A stretch of 52,366 nucleotides of DNA from a bacterium HR19 (lineage in GTDB: Bacteria; Calescibacteriota; Calescibacteriia; Calescibacteriales; Calescibacteriaceae): positions 1 to 52,366 of the forward strand of contig BEHV01000013.1 of assembly GCA_002898315.1 (NCBI GenBank). The letters run 5' to 3'. The notes under the pieces were generated by a model. That model had not been told where the DNA came from. It saw only the letters and a list, made by a program, of their open reading frames with translations, and made no database searches. Of this stretch, positions 25,884-35,472 are shown piece by piece; the stretch's first letter is position 1, and each line of letters opens with the position of its first letter. The translations under genes and the position numbers were made by a program.

Positions 25884-26903
25884 TTAAAAGTAGTGGAGCC
25901 ACCTCACATCAAATCTGTATAATCCCGCTTCCTGCGCCCATCTTATAGCTTGCTCATACTCATCAGAGCTTATCCTACGCATAAGCTCGGGGTAGTTTTT
26001 AGGGCGTAAAGCCACAAGCCCCGCAGGGTAGTACTGGTCCATTATGTTGATGTATGTGTGCGGAGAAATCTCATAAGCGATGAATTTGACTATCTTATCT
26101 GTTCCGGCTATATTAGCTGGCATAACAAGATGCCTGACGAGCAAACCCCTCAATGCAAGTCCATTTTCATCAAATTTCAAATCTCCGACCTGCTCATACA
26201 TTTTCTTTATTATTCTCCGAGCGACATCTGGATAATCTCTTACACCGAGGTATTTCCACGAAAGTTCGCTATCCCATATTTTGAAATCTGGCATATAAAT
26301 ATCTACTATACCATCCATAAGCTCTATTGATTCTTCGGAATCGTAAGCGCTCGTGTTATAAACTATGGGTATTTTCAGTCCCATCTCAATAGCGAAAAGC
26401 AGAGCTTCAAGGATCTGTGGGACGACATGTTCTGGCGTGACCAAATTTATATTGTGGCAACCTATTTCCTGCAATCTTATCATTATTCTTGCGAGGTCTT
26501 GCGGAGAAACTTCTATACCATCTTCACCCTTCCAAGATATATCAAAGTTCTGACAGAAGACACATCGCAGGTTGCAGAACGCAAAAAATATTGTTCCTGA
26601 ACCATTCAAGCCTCTCAGGCAGTCCTCCTCTCCAAAATGCGGGAAGGCACTCGAGACCCTTGCGTATCTTCCAACCCTGCAAACTCCCACTTTTACGAAT
26701 CTGTCAATCTGGCAGTTTCTCGGACAGACCTTACAGTTTCTCAGAGATTCAATGGCTCTTTCAACTTTTTCTTGAATTTTCCATTTTCCTTCCTCTCTAA
26801 GGCGAATATATGCGGGAACAAAATCCTTTCTTTTTATCACAAACCTCTCATCTCTTATATACCACGGGGGGTTGCCGAAAGCGTATTTCTTTCGCCCTAA
26901 CAT
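25884..26903 (-). CDS. Radical SAM protein, PflX-type (COG1313)
   Basis: A 339-residue radical SAM enzyme. The 4Fe-4S motif CxxxCxxC is CNLRCVFC (Cys110, 114, 117). An N-terminal Cys cluster (CKVCPRNC, then GVCRVG at about 57-78) is typical of the putative pyruvate-formate-lyase-activating-like PflX group. The GSGTIFFAFC lead-in and the later MPDFKIWD and HLVMP motifs agree. The substrate is unknown; no glycyl-radical enzyme is nearby. ATG 26903 sits 6 bases after TAAAAT with no ribosome binding site. Confidence 0.9.
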   Translation of the reverse strand: MLGRKKYAFGNPPWYIRDERFVIKRKDFVPAYIRLREEGKWKIQEKVERAIESLRNCKVCPRNCQIDRFVKVGVCRVGRYARVSSAFPHFGEEDCLRGLNGSGTIFFAFCNLRCVFCQNFDISWKGEDGIEVSPQDLARIMIRLQEIGCHNINLVTPEHVVPQILEALLFAIEMGLKIPIVYNTSAYDSEESIELMDGIVDIYMPDFKIWDSELSWKYLGVRDYPDVARRIIKKMYEQVGDLKFDENGLALRGLLVRHLVMPANIAGTDKIVKFIAYEISPHTYINIMDQYYPAGLVALRPKNYPELMRRISSDEYEQAIRWAQEAGLYRFDVRWLHYF

Positions 26904-26909
26904 ATAATA

Positions 26910-26915
26910 ATTTTA
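26910..26915 (-). promoter_or_regulatory. -10-like TAAAAT, probable leaderless start
   Basis: TAAAAT on the minus strand lies 6 bases (TATTAT) before the ATG of the radical SAM gene. No Shine-Dalgarno. Confidence 0.5.
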
Positions 26916-26936
26916 ATCTCACGCATAATGTGTTGG

Positions 26937-27683
26937 CTAATCCTTTATGCATTTCAGGTATCCGTCGGGATTAGTTGTTATGAGTAGTTTATTTTCTATT
27001 TCTTTATCTGGAACGAACCTATCGTTTTTCTTCAAAAATTCCATCACAGCGGTTTTAGGGTTATTTCCCTTACCCCAAGGTCTATCTTTGAAGAGTTCAT
27101 CTGGCATATCTTCTATTATTGTATCAAAGACGACTATGTATGAACCCTTTGAGACAAGTGGGGAGTAAATTTCAAGTTCTTTGAGAACATGCTCGTGCGT
27201 GTGGAGAGAATCAAGACAGACAAGGACTGGCTTTCTTCCGTGAGCGAGCTCAAAAACCTCACTGGCGACTCTTTGGTCTGTAGATGAACCCTCTATCAGT
27301 TTTATTCTCCCCTTTTTATATATCGGATGCCCCATTATTTTTTCTTTGTTCCAAGGTCTTATCTCTATATCTATTCCTACAACGATTCCATCATTTCCTA
27401 TGAGTTCAAGTATTGAGCCGTAGAATATAACTCCTCCGCCGTGAGCTACTCCTGTTTCTATAATAAGGCGAGGTTTTACATTCCATATTATCTCCTGCAT
27501 CGCGATAATATCTTGGGGGAGTTGTATAAAGGGGCGACCGAGCCAGTCAAAGTTATATGAGTATTTGAATTTAGCTGATTCAGTAATAAATTCAAGAGCA
27601 AGTTTTTTAAGTTTTTCATTTTTACCGAGTTTTTCAATGTTCTCCTTTCTTTCCTCTTTGAAGATTTCAAGCGGGTGTTTCAT
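26937..27683 (-). CDS. Cephalosporin hydroxylase (CmcI)-like SAM-fold protein
   Basis: A 248-residue protein of the CmcI / rhamnosyl O-methyltransferase group. The SAM-type Rossmann motif is LIIETGVAHGGGVIFY, with a following VVGIDIEIRP acidic strand, IEGSST and LVCLDSLHTHEHV, which supplies metal-ligand-like Asp/His residues. These proteins are probably methyltransferases of sugars or small molecules, despite the name. ATG 27683 was chosen over the in-frame TTG 27716 because the family starts with HPLE.F. An upstream divergent tRNA gene lies 70 bases away. It is the only candidate polysaccharide-decorating enzyme near the sugar transferase. Confidence 0.8.
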   Translation of the reverse strand: MKHPLEIFKEERKENIEKLGKNEKLKKLALEFITESAKFKYSYNFDWLGRPFIQLPQDIIAMQEIIWNVKPRLIIETGVAHGGGVIFYGSILELIGNDGIVVGIDIEIRPWNKEKIMGHPIYKKGRIKLIEGSSTDQRVASEVFELAHGRKPVLVCLDSLHTHEHVLKELEIYSPLVSKGSYIVVFDTIIEDMPDELFKDRPWGKGNNPKTAVMEFLKKNDRFVPDKEIENKLLITTNPDGYLKCIKD

Positions 27684-27734
27684 ACAAGATACAAGAAAAA
27701 TTTTTTGATTTATCAAGAAAGTTATATTTTTTGT

Positions 27735-27740
27735 TATAAA
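27735..27740 (+). promoter_or_regulatory. -10-like TATAAA of tRNA-Gly
   Basis: TATAAA lies 13 bases before the mature tRNA 5' end, with TTATAT further upstream. Confidence 0.4.
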
Positions 27741-27753
27741 ATTTTTTATTGTT

Positions 27754-27827
27754 GCGGGCGTAGCTCAGTTGGTCAGAGCACTGCCTTGCCATGGCAGGGG
27801 TCGCGGGTTCGAGTCCCGTCGCCCGCT
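27754..27827 (+). tRNA. tRNA-Gly (anticodon GCC)
   Basis: A complete cloverleaf. The acceptor GCGGGCG pairs with CGCCCGC. The D arm is GCTC...GAGC and the anticodon stem CTGCC/GGCAG encloses TTGCCAT with anticodon GCC at 27788-27790. The T arm is GCGGG TTCGAGT CCCGT, with one mismatch-tolerant G-T end pair. The discriminator is T and CCA is not encoded (the genome reads CCC next). The stems are almost entirely G-C, in contrast to the AT-rich flanks. Confidence 0.97.
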
Positions 27828-27832
27828 CCCAC

Positions 27833-28933
27833 TTAAAAATCTCTCAAAGAATACTCACCAAAAACCTTGATGAAAATCACATTCCTCGTTATATCTGCGA
27901 AAACCTCATCTATCTCTCTCCTCACCTTCTCATTTGTCTCTATCTCAATGAAAAAGTTATATCTTCTCGTGTTTCTATCTGGACGTGAATGAATTTTTTT
28001 CATGTTTATTTTTCTTTTTGCGAGTGGTTCAAGAACTCTGAAAAGAGCTCCCGGCTCATCTTTGACAGAAAAGCAAAAAGATAACCTCATCTGAACACGA
28101 TGTGAGATTCTCCTCTTGAAAAAATCGTCATCTTTATCTTTCTTCTTTATGACGATAAATTCTGTCTTCTCCCCGTAAGAATCTTCAATGTGTTCTGCCA
28201 AAATGTTCAGACCGAAGATATGAGATAATCTTGAAGGACCTATCGCACCCCCTTCATTATCCTCTTTCGCCATTTTTGCTCCATCTGCTGTTGAGTTCGT
28301 ATATATTATCTCCACACCAGGCAGATTCTCTCTTATCCATCTTGAACACTGAGCTATCGCCTTCGGATGAGAATAAATCCTCCTTATCTTATTCTTATCT
28401 TGAATTGAAGATAGAAAAGAGAAAGAAACAGGTATAGAAATTTGATGAACTATCTTGACGTTGTGGTCTATAAGAAGGTCAAGGGTTTCACCAACTATAC
28501 CATCTCTTGAATTTTCAAGTGGAACAACCCCATAATCACATTCTCCGAGTTCAGAATATAAAAAAACATCCTTTAATGTTTGATAACTTATATATGCTGA
28601 TGAATTTCCAAAGACCTTCTGAGCAGCTTCCCACGAGAAGCTCCCCTCAGGTCCGAGATACCCTATTTTCAGTTCTTTCCATATCTTTCTCGTCCCCGAA
28701 AATATCTCAACAAAAATATTCTTTGCGGAATCTTTTGGGAAAGAACTGACCTTTTCCTGTATGTATTTTAATTTTTCATCCTCGCGAAGGGAGTCAAATA
28801 TCTCCAGTCCTTCTCTTTTTTTTATTTCGTAAATCTTTCTTGCAAGGTCGGCTCGCTTTTCTATAAGCTCCAATATCTTATCATCTATCTCATCTATCTT
28901 CTTCCTCAAAACTTCTAATCTATCTGAACTCAT
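27833..28933 (-). CDS. pheA: Bifunctional chorismate mutase / prephenate dehydratase
   Basis: Catalyses the two steps from chorismate to phenylpyruvate in phenylalanine synthesis. The 366 aa show three domains. Chorismate mutase (about 5-90) has LRKKIDEIDDKILELIEKRADLARKI. Prephenate dehydratase (about 92-270) has GYLGPEGSFSWEAA, VVPLENSRDGIVGETLDLL and NSTADGAKMA. The ACT domain (about 285-360) has KDEPGALFRVLEPLAKRKINMKKIHSRP, which normally binds phenylalanine for feedback control. It converges on the tRNA-Gly gene with 5 bases between. tyrA lies 6 kb away, not in an operon. Confidence 0.97.
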   Translation of the reverse strand: MSSDRLEVLRKKIDEIDDKILELIEKRADLARKIYEIKKREGLEIFDSLREDEKLKYIQEKVSSFPKDSAKNIFVEIFSGTRKIWKELKIGYLGPEGSFSWEAAQKVFGNSSAYISYQTLKDVFLYSELGECDYGVVPLENSRDGIVGETLDLLIDHNVKIVHQISIPVSFSFLSSIQDKNKIRRIYSHPKAIAQCSRWIRENLPGVEIIYTNSTADGAKMAKEDNEGGAIGPSRLSHIFGLNILAEHIEDSYGEKTEFIVIKKKDKDDDFFKRRISHRVQMRLSFCFSVKDEPGALFRVLEPLAKRKINMKKIHSRPDRNTRRYNFFIEIETNEKVRREIDEVFADITRNVIFIKVFGEYSLRDF

Positions 28934-28963
28934 ACAAAATACATTAATTTTTAGCCGTGAAAT

Positions 28964-30601
28964 TTACTTTTTTGGAACAGATTCAAGAAGATTGCCAAGG
29001 GAGAAAGAAACTTTCCCACCTGATGATGTTTCCTTTAATACCGCTTTGTTCTCACTCAAAATTATGACATCAAAATTTTTATCAAATCCTATGACCTCTG
29101 CCTTTACTGTCTCCCCCTTTGAATAGCTTGATATCTTCCCTGAAAGCTCATTTGATGGTATAACTCCTTTTAATTTTTTACCATTATAATCAAACTCAAT
29201 CCAGAGGAATTTATCTCCTTTAAAAGGAGCAGAAACGACTTTCCCCTCAACAATTTTTCCGTTTATATCTTTGAGTATCTTGAAAAATTCTTCTCTTTCT
29301 GCTTTTCTTTTGCTGACTATCACGCTTCTTCCCTTTACTGAAATCACCTTCACATCTATTTCTTGACCTTTCTGGAGTTGTATCTTATCATCAACGAACC
29401 ACGATAGCTCACCTTTTGGGAGTATTGCGGAGACCTTAGTTTCTGCCTCATCAACGATAACCTCAACCTCATAGACTTTGCCTTTATCTTCAACAACTAT
29501 CGCCTTTCTCAACTTATCTGGTTCTTTCTCAAGGACCTCGTATGGATTAGGAAGAATTTTTCGCAAGCTCAAAGTAACTCTCTTTTCTTCACGAGATATA
29601 TTTATTATGGAGGCGGAAATTTTTTGCCCTATCTTGAATTTTTCTTTGAGGTCTGCTCCATCCCACCCTGCTTCAGACCTCGGGAGGAGCGCTTCTATTT
29701 CACTCTCCCCAACCTTTATCTTAACGAATACACCAAAGTTTTTTATATCTGAAACTTCTCCCTCAACAACATCTCCAACTTTGTAATTTTTCTCCATTTC
29801 CTCCCACGGGTCGGCTTTGAGATGTTTCAAACTTGCTCTTATATATGGTTCTGTTTCAAGGATTTTGACCTTCACTTCTTGTCCTTTTTGAAGTTTATCT
29901 TTACAACTTTCAACTCTTCCCCAATCCACATCATCTCTCAAAATTCTTCCTCTTATTCCTCCACCGAAATCTATTTCCGCGTATAGGGCGGTAACTCTCA
30001 CTATTTTTCCTTCAAGAACCGCTCCGGGTTTTAGCTTTTCAAGAACTCTTTTTCTCTCCTCTTCCTTCAAGATGTTAAGGTAATCTTTTCTTGAAAGAAT
30101 AAACCTCCCGTCTTGGGTTATCTCTTTGACCATGAACTCGTAGAATCCATTTACCTTTATATCTTCTGCAAGTGAAAAAGGACAGTATGCGATATAACTT
30201 CCTATACCTAATCCTGAAAAATCACCTATATCAACTTCGTAAAATCCTTTGTTTTTCCCCACTACTACACCAACGATGGACCTTCTCTCCGAGATAATTC
30301 TTTCAACATATTCTCTTATTTTTCTTTCTTTTGCTTCTTTGTAAGATAATCTGTAAAGACCGTCTTCGGAGCTCCTTCCTAAAAATACCGCCTCTATAAT
30401 TTCACCTTTTTTTAATTTCTCCTTGTCTATCTCTGATTTTTTGATTTTACCTTCTGTTTTCAGACCAAGCTCAACTATAACAAAGTTATCTAATATATCT
30501 ATTATCTTACACTTGACAATCTCTCCTTTTTTGGGTTGTATATCTTGAAAGAGAAGATATTTCTCAATTTCTTTTGCTATATCTATTTTTTCGCTTTGCA
30601 T
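28964..30601 (-). CDS. rpsA: 30S ribosomal protein S1
   Basis: RNA-binding protein that helps recruit mRNA to the 30S subunit. The 545 aa hold about six S1/OB-fold repeats. Good examples are KKGEIVKCKIIDILDNFVIVELGLKTEGKI (residues 20-50), LKPGAVLEGKIVRVTALYAEIDFGG and YKVGDVVEGEVSDIKNFGVFVKI, each followed by a VKILE or ITLSLR strand. The fifth and sixth repeats are more divergent. There is no Shine-Dalgarno; TAGATT lies 6 bases before ATG 30601, which again fits leaderless initiation. S1 itself is not needed for leaderless mRNAs. Confidence 0.95.
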   Translation of the reverse strand: MQSEKIDIAKEIEKYLLFQDIQPKKGEIVKCKIIDILDNFVIVELGLKTEGKIKKSEIDKEKLKKGEIIEAVFLGRSSEDGLYRLSYKEAKERKIREYVERIISERRSIVGVVVGKNKGFYEVDIGDFSGLGIGSYIAYCPFSLAEDIKVNGFYEFMVKEITQDGRFILSRKDYLNILKEEERKRVLEKLKPGAVLEGKIVRVTALYAEIDFGGGIRGRILRDDVDWGRVESCKDKLQKGQEVKVKILETEPYIRASLKHLKADPWEEMEKNYKVGDVVEGEVSDIKNFGVFVKIKVGESEIEALLPRSEAGWDGADLKEKFKIGQKISASIINISREEKRVTLSLRKILPNPYEVLEKEPDKLRKAIVVEDKGKVYEVEVIVDEAETKVSAILPKGELSWFVDDKIQLQKGQEIDVKVISVKGRSVIVSKRKAEREEFFKILKDINGKIVEGKVVSAPFKGDKFLWIEFDYNGKKLKGVIPSNELSGKISSYSKGETVKAEVIGFDKNFDVIILSENKAVLKETSSGGKVSFSLGNLLESVPKK

Positions 30602-30730
30602 TCTTTCAATCTAAAAATTCAAGTTTAAAATCAAAAAATAAGCAGAAATTCAAATCCACGTATAATTTTCATCTGGTCTAATCCATATTAACTTCGGAAA
30701 AAACATTTTTTTATTTTTCAAAAAAATTCT

Positions 30731-31690
30731 CTATATTACTCTTTTTATCTGAATCACTCCTTTTCTTATTTCTCCTATTGCTATTATTCTATCTTCCTCA
30801 TCACAGAGTATAACTTTTTCTCCGTTACTTCCTTGGACCTTGAACTTCGGTGGGGTACCGTTCTTCACTCTCTGAATATCCTGACCTCTTATCACTATTT
30901 TACGTCTATCAAGAATATCTGGGGTTATTTTTCTGACAAGTTTCAAAATTTGTTCTCTGTCAAGTTTCTTTATGGTCTCAAGAGGAACAGCATCTTTTTC
31001 AGAAAACACTCCACATCTTGTCCTTCTCAAAGAATATAAAGTCCCTCCGACTTTTTTGCCATCTATCTGAATTTTTTCTCCTATGTCTCTTGCCAAAGCT
31101 CTAACATACATTCCAGACGAAGCGAGGATTTTCAATTTGACATAAGGCAGATTAACCGATAAAACCTCAATACTGTATATAGTGACCTTTGATGGCGGGA
31201 GCTCAATTAATTTTCCTTCTCTCGCCCATTCATAAAGATGCTTTCCCATGTATCTTTTTGCGGAGTAATATGGCGGGACCTGCTCTATAACTCCTTCAAA
31301 GGACTTTATAACATCTAAGACATCTTTGAGAGGGATTTTTTTTATTTTTTCTGGTTCATCAAATTCGTAAAGGGTTTTTCCTGTTATATCATCTGTATCT
31401 GTTCTTTTTCCAAGAAGAATTTGTGCAATGTATTCTCTATCTGTATCGGTTATGTATGGTATAAATTTCGTTCCTTTTCCTATCGCAACTGGCAGGACTC
31501 CTTCTGCAAAAGGGTCAATTGTTCCTATGTGTCCAACTTTGACTTTGAGCTTTCTCTTTATAATGTTGTCAACATAAGCTGATGTTTTTCCTGCTGGCTT
31601 ATCTACAACGATTATTCCTGAAATCTCCTCTTGATTTAAAGGGGAATCTTTTCTTTCAAGACCTCCTCTGGATATTTCTTCATAATTCAT
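30731..31690 (-). CDS. truB: tRNA pseudouridine-55 synthase
   Basis: Makes pseudouridine in the T loop of tRNA. The 319 aa contain [15 protein letters not shown], the catalytic motif [23 protein letters not shown] with Asp59, and TREYIA.I-type strands ([18 protein letters not shown]). RRTRCG closes the catalytic domain, followed by a C-terminal PUA-like domain ([16 protein letters not shown]). ATG 31690 overlaps the rplT stop as ATGA, so translation is coupled to L20. The first 20 residues are an extra N-terminal extension. Association with rplT instead of rbfA is unusual. Confidence 0.95.
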   Translation of the reverse strand: MNYEEISRGGLERKDSPLNQEEISGIIVVDKPAGKTSAYVDNIIKRKLKVKVGHIGTIDPFAEGVLPVAIGKGTKFIPYITDTDREYIAQILLGKRTDTDDITGKTLYEFDEPEKIKKIPLKDVLDVIKSFEGVIEQVPPYYSAKRYMGKHLYEWAREGKLIELPPSKVTIYSIEVLSVNLPYVKLKILASSGMYVRALARDIGEKIQIDGKKVGGTLYSLRRTRCGVFSEKDAVPLETIKKLDREQILKLVRKITPDILDRRKIVIRGQDIQRVKNGTPPKFKVQGSNGEKVILCDEEDRIIAIGEIRKGVIQIKRVI

Positions 31691-32040
31691 AAGATTGCTC
31701 TTTTAACCTCATCACATATTCTTTTGAAAGTTTCGGTATCTGAAAAAGCTATTTGTGAAAGGACTTTTCTGTTCAGGTCTATGCCGAGTTTTTTCAAGCC
31801 GTAAATGAATTTTGAGTATGTCAGACCATTTTGTCTCACCGCTGCGTTTATTCTTGCTATCCATAATCTCCTGAAATTCCTCTTTTTTATCTTCCTGCCG
31901 GTGTAAGAGTGATGTAAAGCTCTTATGACATATTGAGTTGCTATTTTTGTAGCTCTTGATTGAGCCCCGTAATAACCTTTTGCGAACTTCAAAATCTTCT
32001 TCCTTCTCTTCCTTCGTGGGACTACAAACTTAATCCTCAT
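31687..32040 (-). CDS. rplT: 50S ribosomal protein L20
   Basis: Early 50S assembly protein that binds 23S rRNA. The 117 aa are standard: a basic N-terminal tail ([17 protein letters not shown]), [33 protein letters not shown] and [26 protein letters not shown] 32040 follows GGAGGAG. The leader has a small hairpin at 32060-32076 (AAAACT/AGTTTT around a 5-base loop) directly before the ribosome binding site; a role in autoregulation is possible but unproven. The usual infC and rpmI genes do not precede it. Confidence 0.97.
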   Translation of the reverse strand: MRIKFVVPRRKRRKKILKFAKGYYGAQSRATKIATQYVIRALHHSYTGRKIKKRNFRRLWIARINAAVRQNGLTYSKFIYGLKKLGIDLNRKVLSQIAFSDTETFKRICDEVKRAIL

Positions 32041-32146
32041 TTGTTCTCTCCTCCGTTGAAAAACTGCAGAAGTTTTATTTATTTATTCACATCATTTGGG
32101 AAAAAAGGGTTTTTCAAAAATCTATTTGCCAAGGTTCGCTTTCTTC

Positions 32147-34315
32147 TCACATCATAAACTTTATTCCGAAACTGCTTGAAACAAGTTTTGACAACTTTGG
32201 AAGGAGTTTTTTATCAATCCTTCCTCCGAAAATTTCGTTGTATTTTTCAGATTTCTGCAATACAGATGACTTATCTACACCGTAAAGGATATCCATATAG
32301 ATAACGACAACAACAAGTTTTTTGTAAGGGTCAAGTTTATCAAAGACCTCTTTACTTATTCCGACTGTTTCGGCTATTCTTGAAGCGGTCTCGGAAGGTA
32401 TAGACGAGAAAAGAGAGTAGATAGAATCAAGGTCCGAAGGAGAAAAACCTAACTTTCTCATGATAGCTGGATTTATTGTAGCTGTAAGTATATTGAGTTC
32501 ATTATACTTTTGCTTGACATCTTTATCTTCTTTGTTGGTTTTGAGGAAGTCCTCTGCGAGCTTTTTAGCAACATCGTACTTACCAGAATTTGAAAGGAAA
32601 CCTATATAATCAAGGAGGTAGTTCTTTTTTTCTTCTGGGGTCTTTGCTTTTTCGTAAGCGTTTTTGTACATGTTTTCTGCCACGCTCTCATATCCCTTTT
32701 TCTTTTCATATAGTTTTGCAAGCTTTATGTAAGCAGAAGGATTTTCTCTATCATATTTGATGACATTCTCATAAGCTGACATAAGGTCTTGTTCTTCGGC
32801 TTCAAGTTTTTCAAGCAAGAGTGCGTAATCATATCTTATTTTTCCATCTTTTGCAAGGTCTGAATCAAGAGTGAAAAGTTTATCGTAATATTTTTTAGCT
32901 TCTTTCAGTTGCGATTTTTCTTCTGATTTTGAAAGGGTTCTTGCAAGGAACAAAAGTGCGCTATCGGAAAACGGGTCAATTTCAAGTGCCTCTTTCAGCT
33001 CTCTTACCGCCTCCTCTACTCTCCCGGTTTGAGAGTATATATCTCCGAGGAGGACTTTGTATTTAGCCAAATTTTTTTGTAATTCTTTGTCGTATCTTAC
33101 TTCTGGTTTTGAGGATATTATGATTATTGCTCTTCTTGCTGGTTCAGTTGCTTCATCGTATTTTCCGAGTTCGTGAAGTATGAAAGCTCTTTTGTAAAAC
33201 ACGGAGTCGTCGGCTCTTTCTCCGAGTATGTCAATAGCGCGCCGAATCACTCTATCTGCCTCATCATACTTCTTCATAAGAACATAGGAATCAGAAAGTT
33301 TAATATAGGCAGTCGCGTTAGATGGAGAAAACTCTATGGCATTTTTATACATATCTGCTGCGTCTTCGTATCTTTTTTCTGATTTATATATGTCTCCCAT
33401 TGATATATATGCTTCGGCGAAAGATGGACGAACCCTGACCGCCTGCCTGAATTTGTCAAGCGCCTGAATACTCCTACCCTTTGATAAAAGAGCTAATCCC
33501 TCCTCATAGTAAGATAGAGCAACACAGAAATTATCAAGGTCTTCAAGATTTTTCATATCTGACTCCATAAGGCAGAAATATTTTCTCATAGCTTGTATTC
33601 TCTGATGCTGAGAGCAGTCGCGAGAAAGAACTCTTTGCGATATTGAGTTTATCTCATCTCTTACTTTCCTGATAAACGAGTTGTAAATACTTTTCAAGTC
33701 CGACAGAGCTATATCTCTTATCTCCGGTTCAAGAGAATTCACTTTGCTTTGAGAAGAGACATAGGAATTACAAAATTCATCTTCATTTGCTTTTGAAATG
33801 CTATCCCTTATCTCCAGATAGCTCAAAATACTCTGGGAAATTTCAGGAGTTACTTCATATGTTATTTTGCACATAAGGTCATAGCCCACTTTATCAACAT
33901 CTCCTTCCGAACAATATTTTTTTTCTTCCAGAGATTCAATGCTACCTTTGAAAACCTCTGCGGAAAAAACAAAGAGTTTATCTGACTTCATATGTATATT
34001 GAGGATATCAGAAAAATCATCTACACTAAAATCGTATTTTGCAGATATAATGAGGTTTTCCGAGAGGTTAAGGGTTTTTTCTGTTTGGGAGATAAGTTTT
34101 CCTTTTTCATCTGTAAGGCGGGCGACTGATTTGACAGGCACATTCGCCATAACAGGAGCTAACTTTTTGTAATCCGCCTCGGATATATTTTTTGGTTTTT
34201 CAAGATTCACAGATACATCAATTACAACTTTTTTTGGACCACCACAGGAAAAAAGCATAAGGGCAAAAAAATATATGCCTACTCCGATAAAGAAAGATTT
34301 TTCAGCTCCGACCAT
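32147..34315 (-). CDS. Large TPR-repeat lipoprotein
   Basis: A 722-aa exported lipoprotein. The signal peptide ends in the lipobox LFSC, giving an N-terminal lipid-modified Cys near residue 24. Residues 25-260 form a mixed alpha/beta region of no known family. Residues 265-600 have clear tetratricopeptide repeats (ALDKFRQAVRVRPSFAEAYISMGDIY, ADMYKNAIEFSPSNATAYIKLSDSY, AVRELKEALEIDPFSDSALLFLAR). The C-terminal 120 residues are helical and unrecognised. ATG 34315 has GGAGGTG upstream. It is probably a periplasm-facing scaffold of the outer membrane; no partner is identifiable. Confidence 0.85.
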   Translation of the reverse strand: MVGAEKSFFIGVGIYFFALMLFSCGGPKKVVIDVSVNLEKPKNISEADYKKLAPVMANVPVKSVARLTDEKGKLISQTEKTLNLSENLIISAKYDFSVDDFSDILNIHMKSDKLFVFSAEVFKGSIESLEEKKYCSEGDVDKVGYDLMCKITYEVTPEISQSILSYLEIRDSISKANEDEFCNSYVSSQSKVNSLEPEIRDIALSDLKSIYNSFIRKVRDEINSISQRVLSRDCSQHQRIQAMRKYFCLMESDMKNLEDLDNFCVALSYYEEGLALLSKGRSIQALDKFRQAVRVRPSFAEAYISMGDIYKSEKRYEDAADMYKNAIEFSPSNATAYIKLSDSYVLMKKYDEADRVIRRAIDILGERADDSVFYKRAFILHELGKYDEATEPARRAIIIISSKPEVRYDKELQKNLAKYKVLLGDIYSQTGRVEEAVRELKEALEIDPFSDSALLFLARTLSKSEEKSQLKEAKKYYDKLFTLDSDLAKDGKIRYDYALLLEKLEAEEQDLMSAYENVIKYDRENPSAYIKLAKLYEKKKGYESVAENMYKNAYEKAKTPEEKKNYLLDYIGFLSNSGKYDVAKKLAEDFLKTNKEDKDVKQKYNELNILTATINPAIMRKLGFSPSDLDSIYSLFSSIPSETASRIAETVGISKEVFDKLDPYKKLVVVVIYMDILYGVDKSSVLQKSEKYNEIFGGRIDKKLLPKLSKLVSSSFGIKFMM

Positions 34316-34484
34316 TTCAAAAACACCTCCTACTCAAAAAATGTAAAAAAATTTTAAAACCAGATTTAATTTAATTTTGAAATTTTCCGATAACACCGTT
34401 AAACTCCGTAGCTCATTAATTTTAACATCGGGCTCACAAAATCACAAAAAATCAAATATCAGAAAATTAAAATATAAATAAAGA

Positions 34485-34490
34485 TAATTT
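34485..34490 (+). promoter_or_regulatory. -10-like TAATTT of tyrA, leaderless GTG start
   Basis: TAATTT lies 6 bases (AATTTT) before GTG 34497; there is no ribosome binding site. Confidence 0.5.
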
Positions 34491-34496
34491 AATTTT

Positions 34497-35300
34497 GTGC
34501 GAACGGTATGCGTTATAGGACTCGGGCAAATAGGTGGTTCACTGGCGTGGGCTCTATCTGAAAAGAAAAACAGAGTAATCGGAATTTCCCGCAGAAAAGA
34601 GACAGTAGAAAAAGCAGAAAAGATGGGAATAATATCAAAAGGATTCACAGAAATAACAAAAGAAGCACTAAAAGAAAGCGATATAGTAATACTATCAACT
34701 CATCTTGGACTATACTCCGAGATACTGAAAAAAATAAGGGGTTTTGAAGGAGTGGTATCAGATATCGGAAGTGTAAAGAGCAAATTCGCTAAAATATGCG
34801 AAAAATACAGGTTCAGATTTGCAGGGGCTCATCCGATAGCGGGAACAGAAAAGAGCGGATTAGAAAGCGCTAACCCACAAATGTTTGAAAACAAAATATG
34901 CATAATATCCGGCTGGTCAGACGAAACCTCAAAAAGAATAATCTCTCAAATTTGGAAAGATGTTGGCTCAAAGGTTATATACCTTGAACCAGATGAACAC
35001 GATGAGCTCCTGGCTTTTTTATCTCATCTCCCACATGCAATAGCTTTTTCGGTAGTCCAGGCATCTTTCAAAGCAAGAATGAAAAATAAAGAAGTGATGG
35101 GAGGAAGTTTCAAAGACATAACAAGGGTTGTCACAAGTCCAGCAGAGATGTGGGCTGACATATTTGCAGAAAACTCAAAATTTGTCTCAAAATCAATAAG
35201 CAGGTTCATATCAGAAATAAAGAAACTTCAAAAGCTCATAATGTCAAAAGATAGAGAAAAAATCCTCCGGTATATTCTGGAATCAAAAGAGAAAATTTAA
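34497..35300 (+). CDS. tyrA: Prephenate dehydrogenase
   Basis: NAD(P)-dependent oxidative decarboxylation of prephenate to 4-hydroxyphenylpyruvate for tyrosine. The 267 aa have the Rossmann motif GLGQIGGS (from residue 8), STHLGLYSEIL, VSDIGSVKS and the catalytic His in GAHPIAGTEKSG. The later HDELLAFLSHLPHAIAFSV matches the dimer domain. It has no ACT or chorismate mutase domain. GTG 34497 is the only start that gives the full nucleotide-binding strand. It is a single gene between two lipoprotein genes. Confidence 0.95.
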   Translation: MRTVCVIGLGQIGGSLAWALSEKKNRVIGISRRKETVEKAEKMGIISKGFTEITKEALKESDIVILSTHLGLYSEILKKIRGFEGVVSDIGSVKSKFAKICEKYRFRFAGAHPIAGTEKSGLESANPQMFENKICIISGWSDETSKRIISQIWKDVGSKVIYLEPDEHDELLAFLSHLPHAIAFSVVQASFKARMKNKEVMGGSFKDITRVVTSPAEMWADIFAENSKFVSKSISRFISEIKKLQKLIMSKDREKILRYILESKEKI

Positions 35301-35472
35301 TAGCAAGCAATCTACAAGAAAGTTGGAATTTGATATAAAAGCTGAACAAAATAAAAATTAAGCAGTTGCAAAAAATTAGATGTAAATTAATAAAGCGTTT
35401 AAGAGAAAAGAAAACAAAAAATGAAATCAAAAAGATATTAAAATTAAATAGAGGAAAAATTTAAGTATCAGA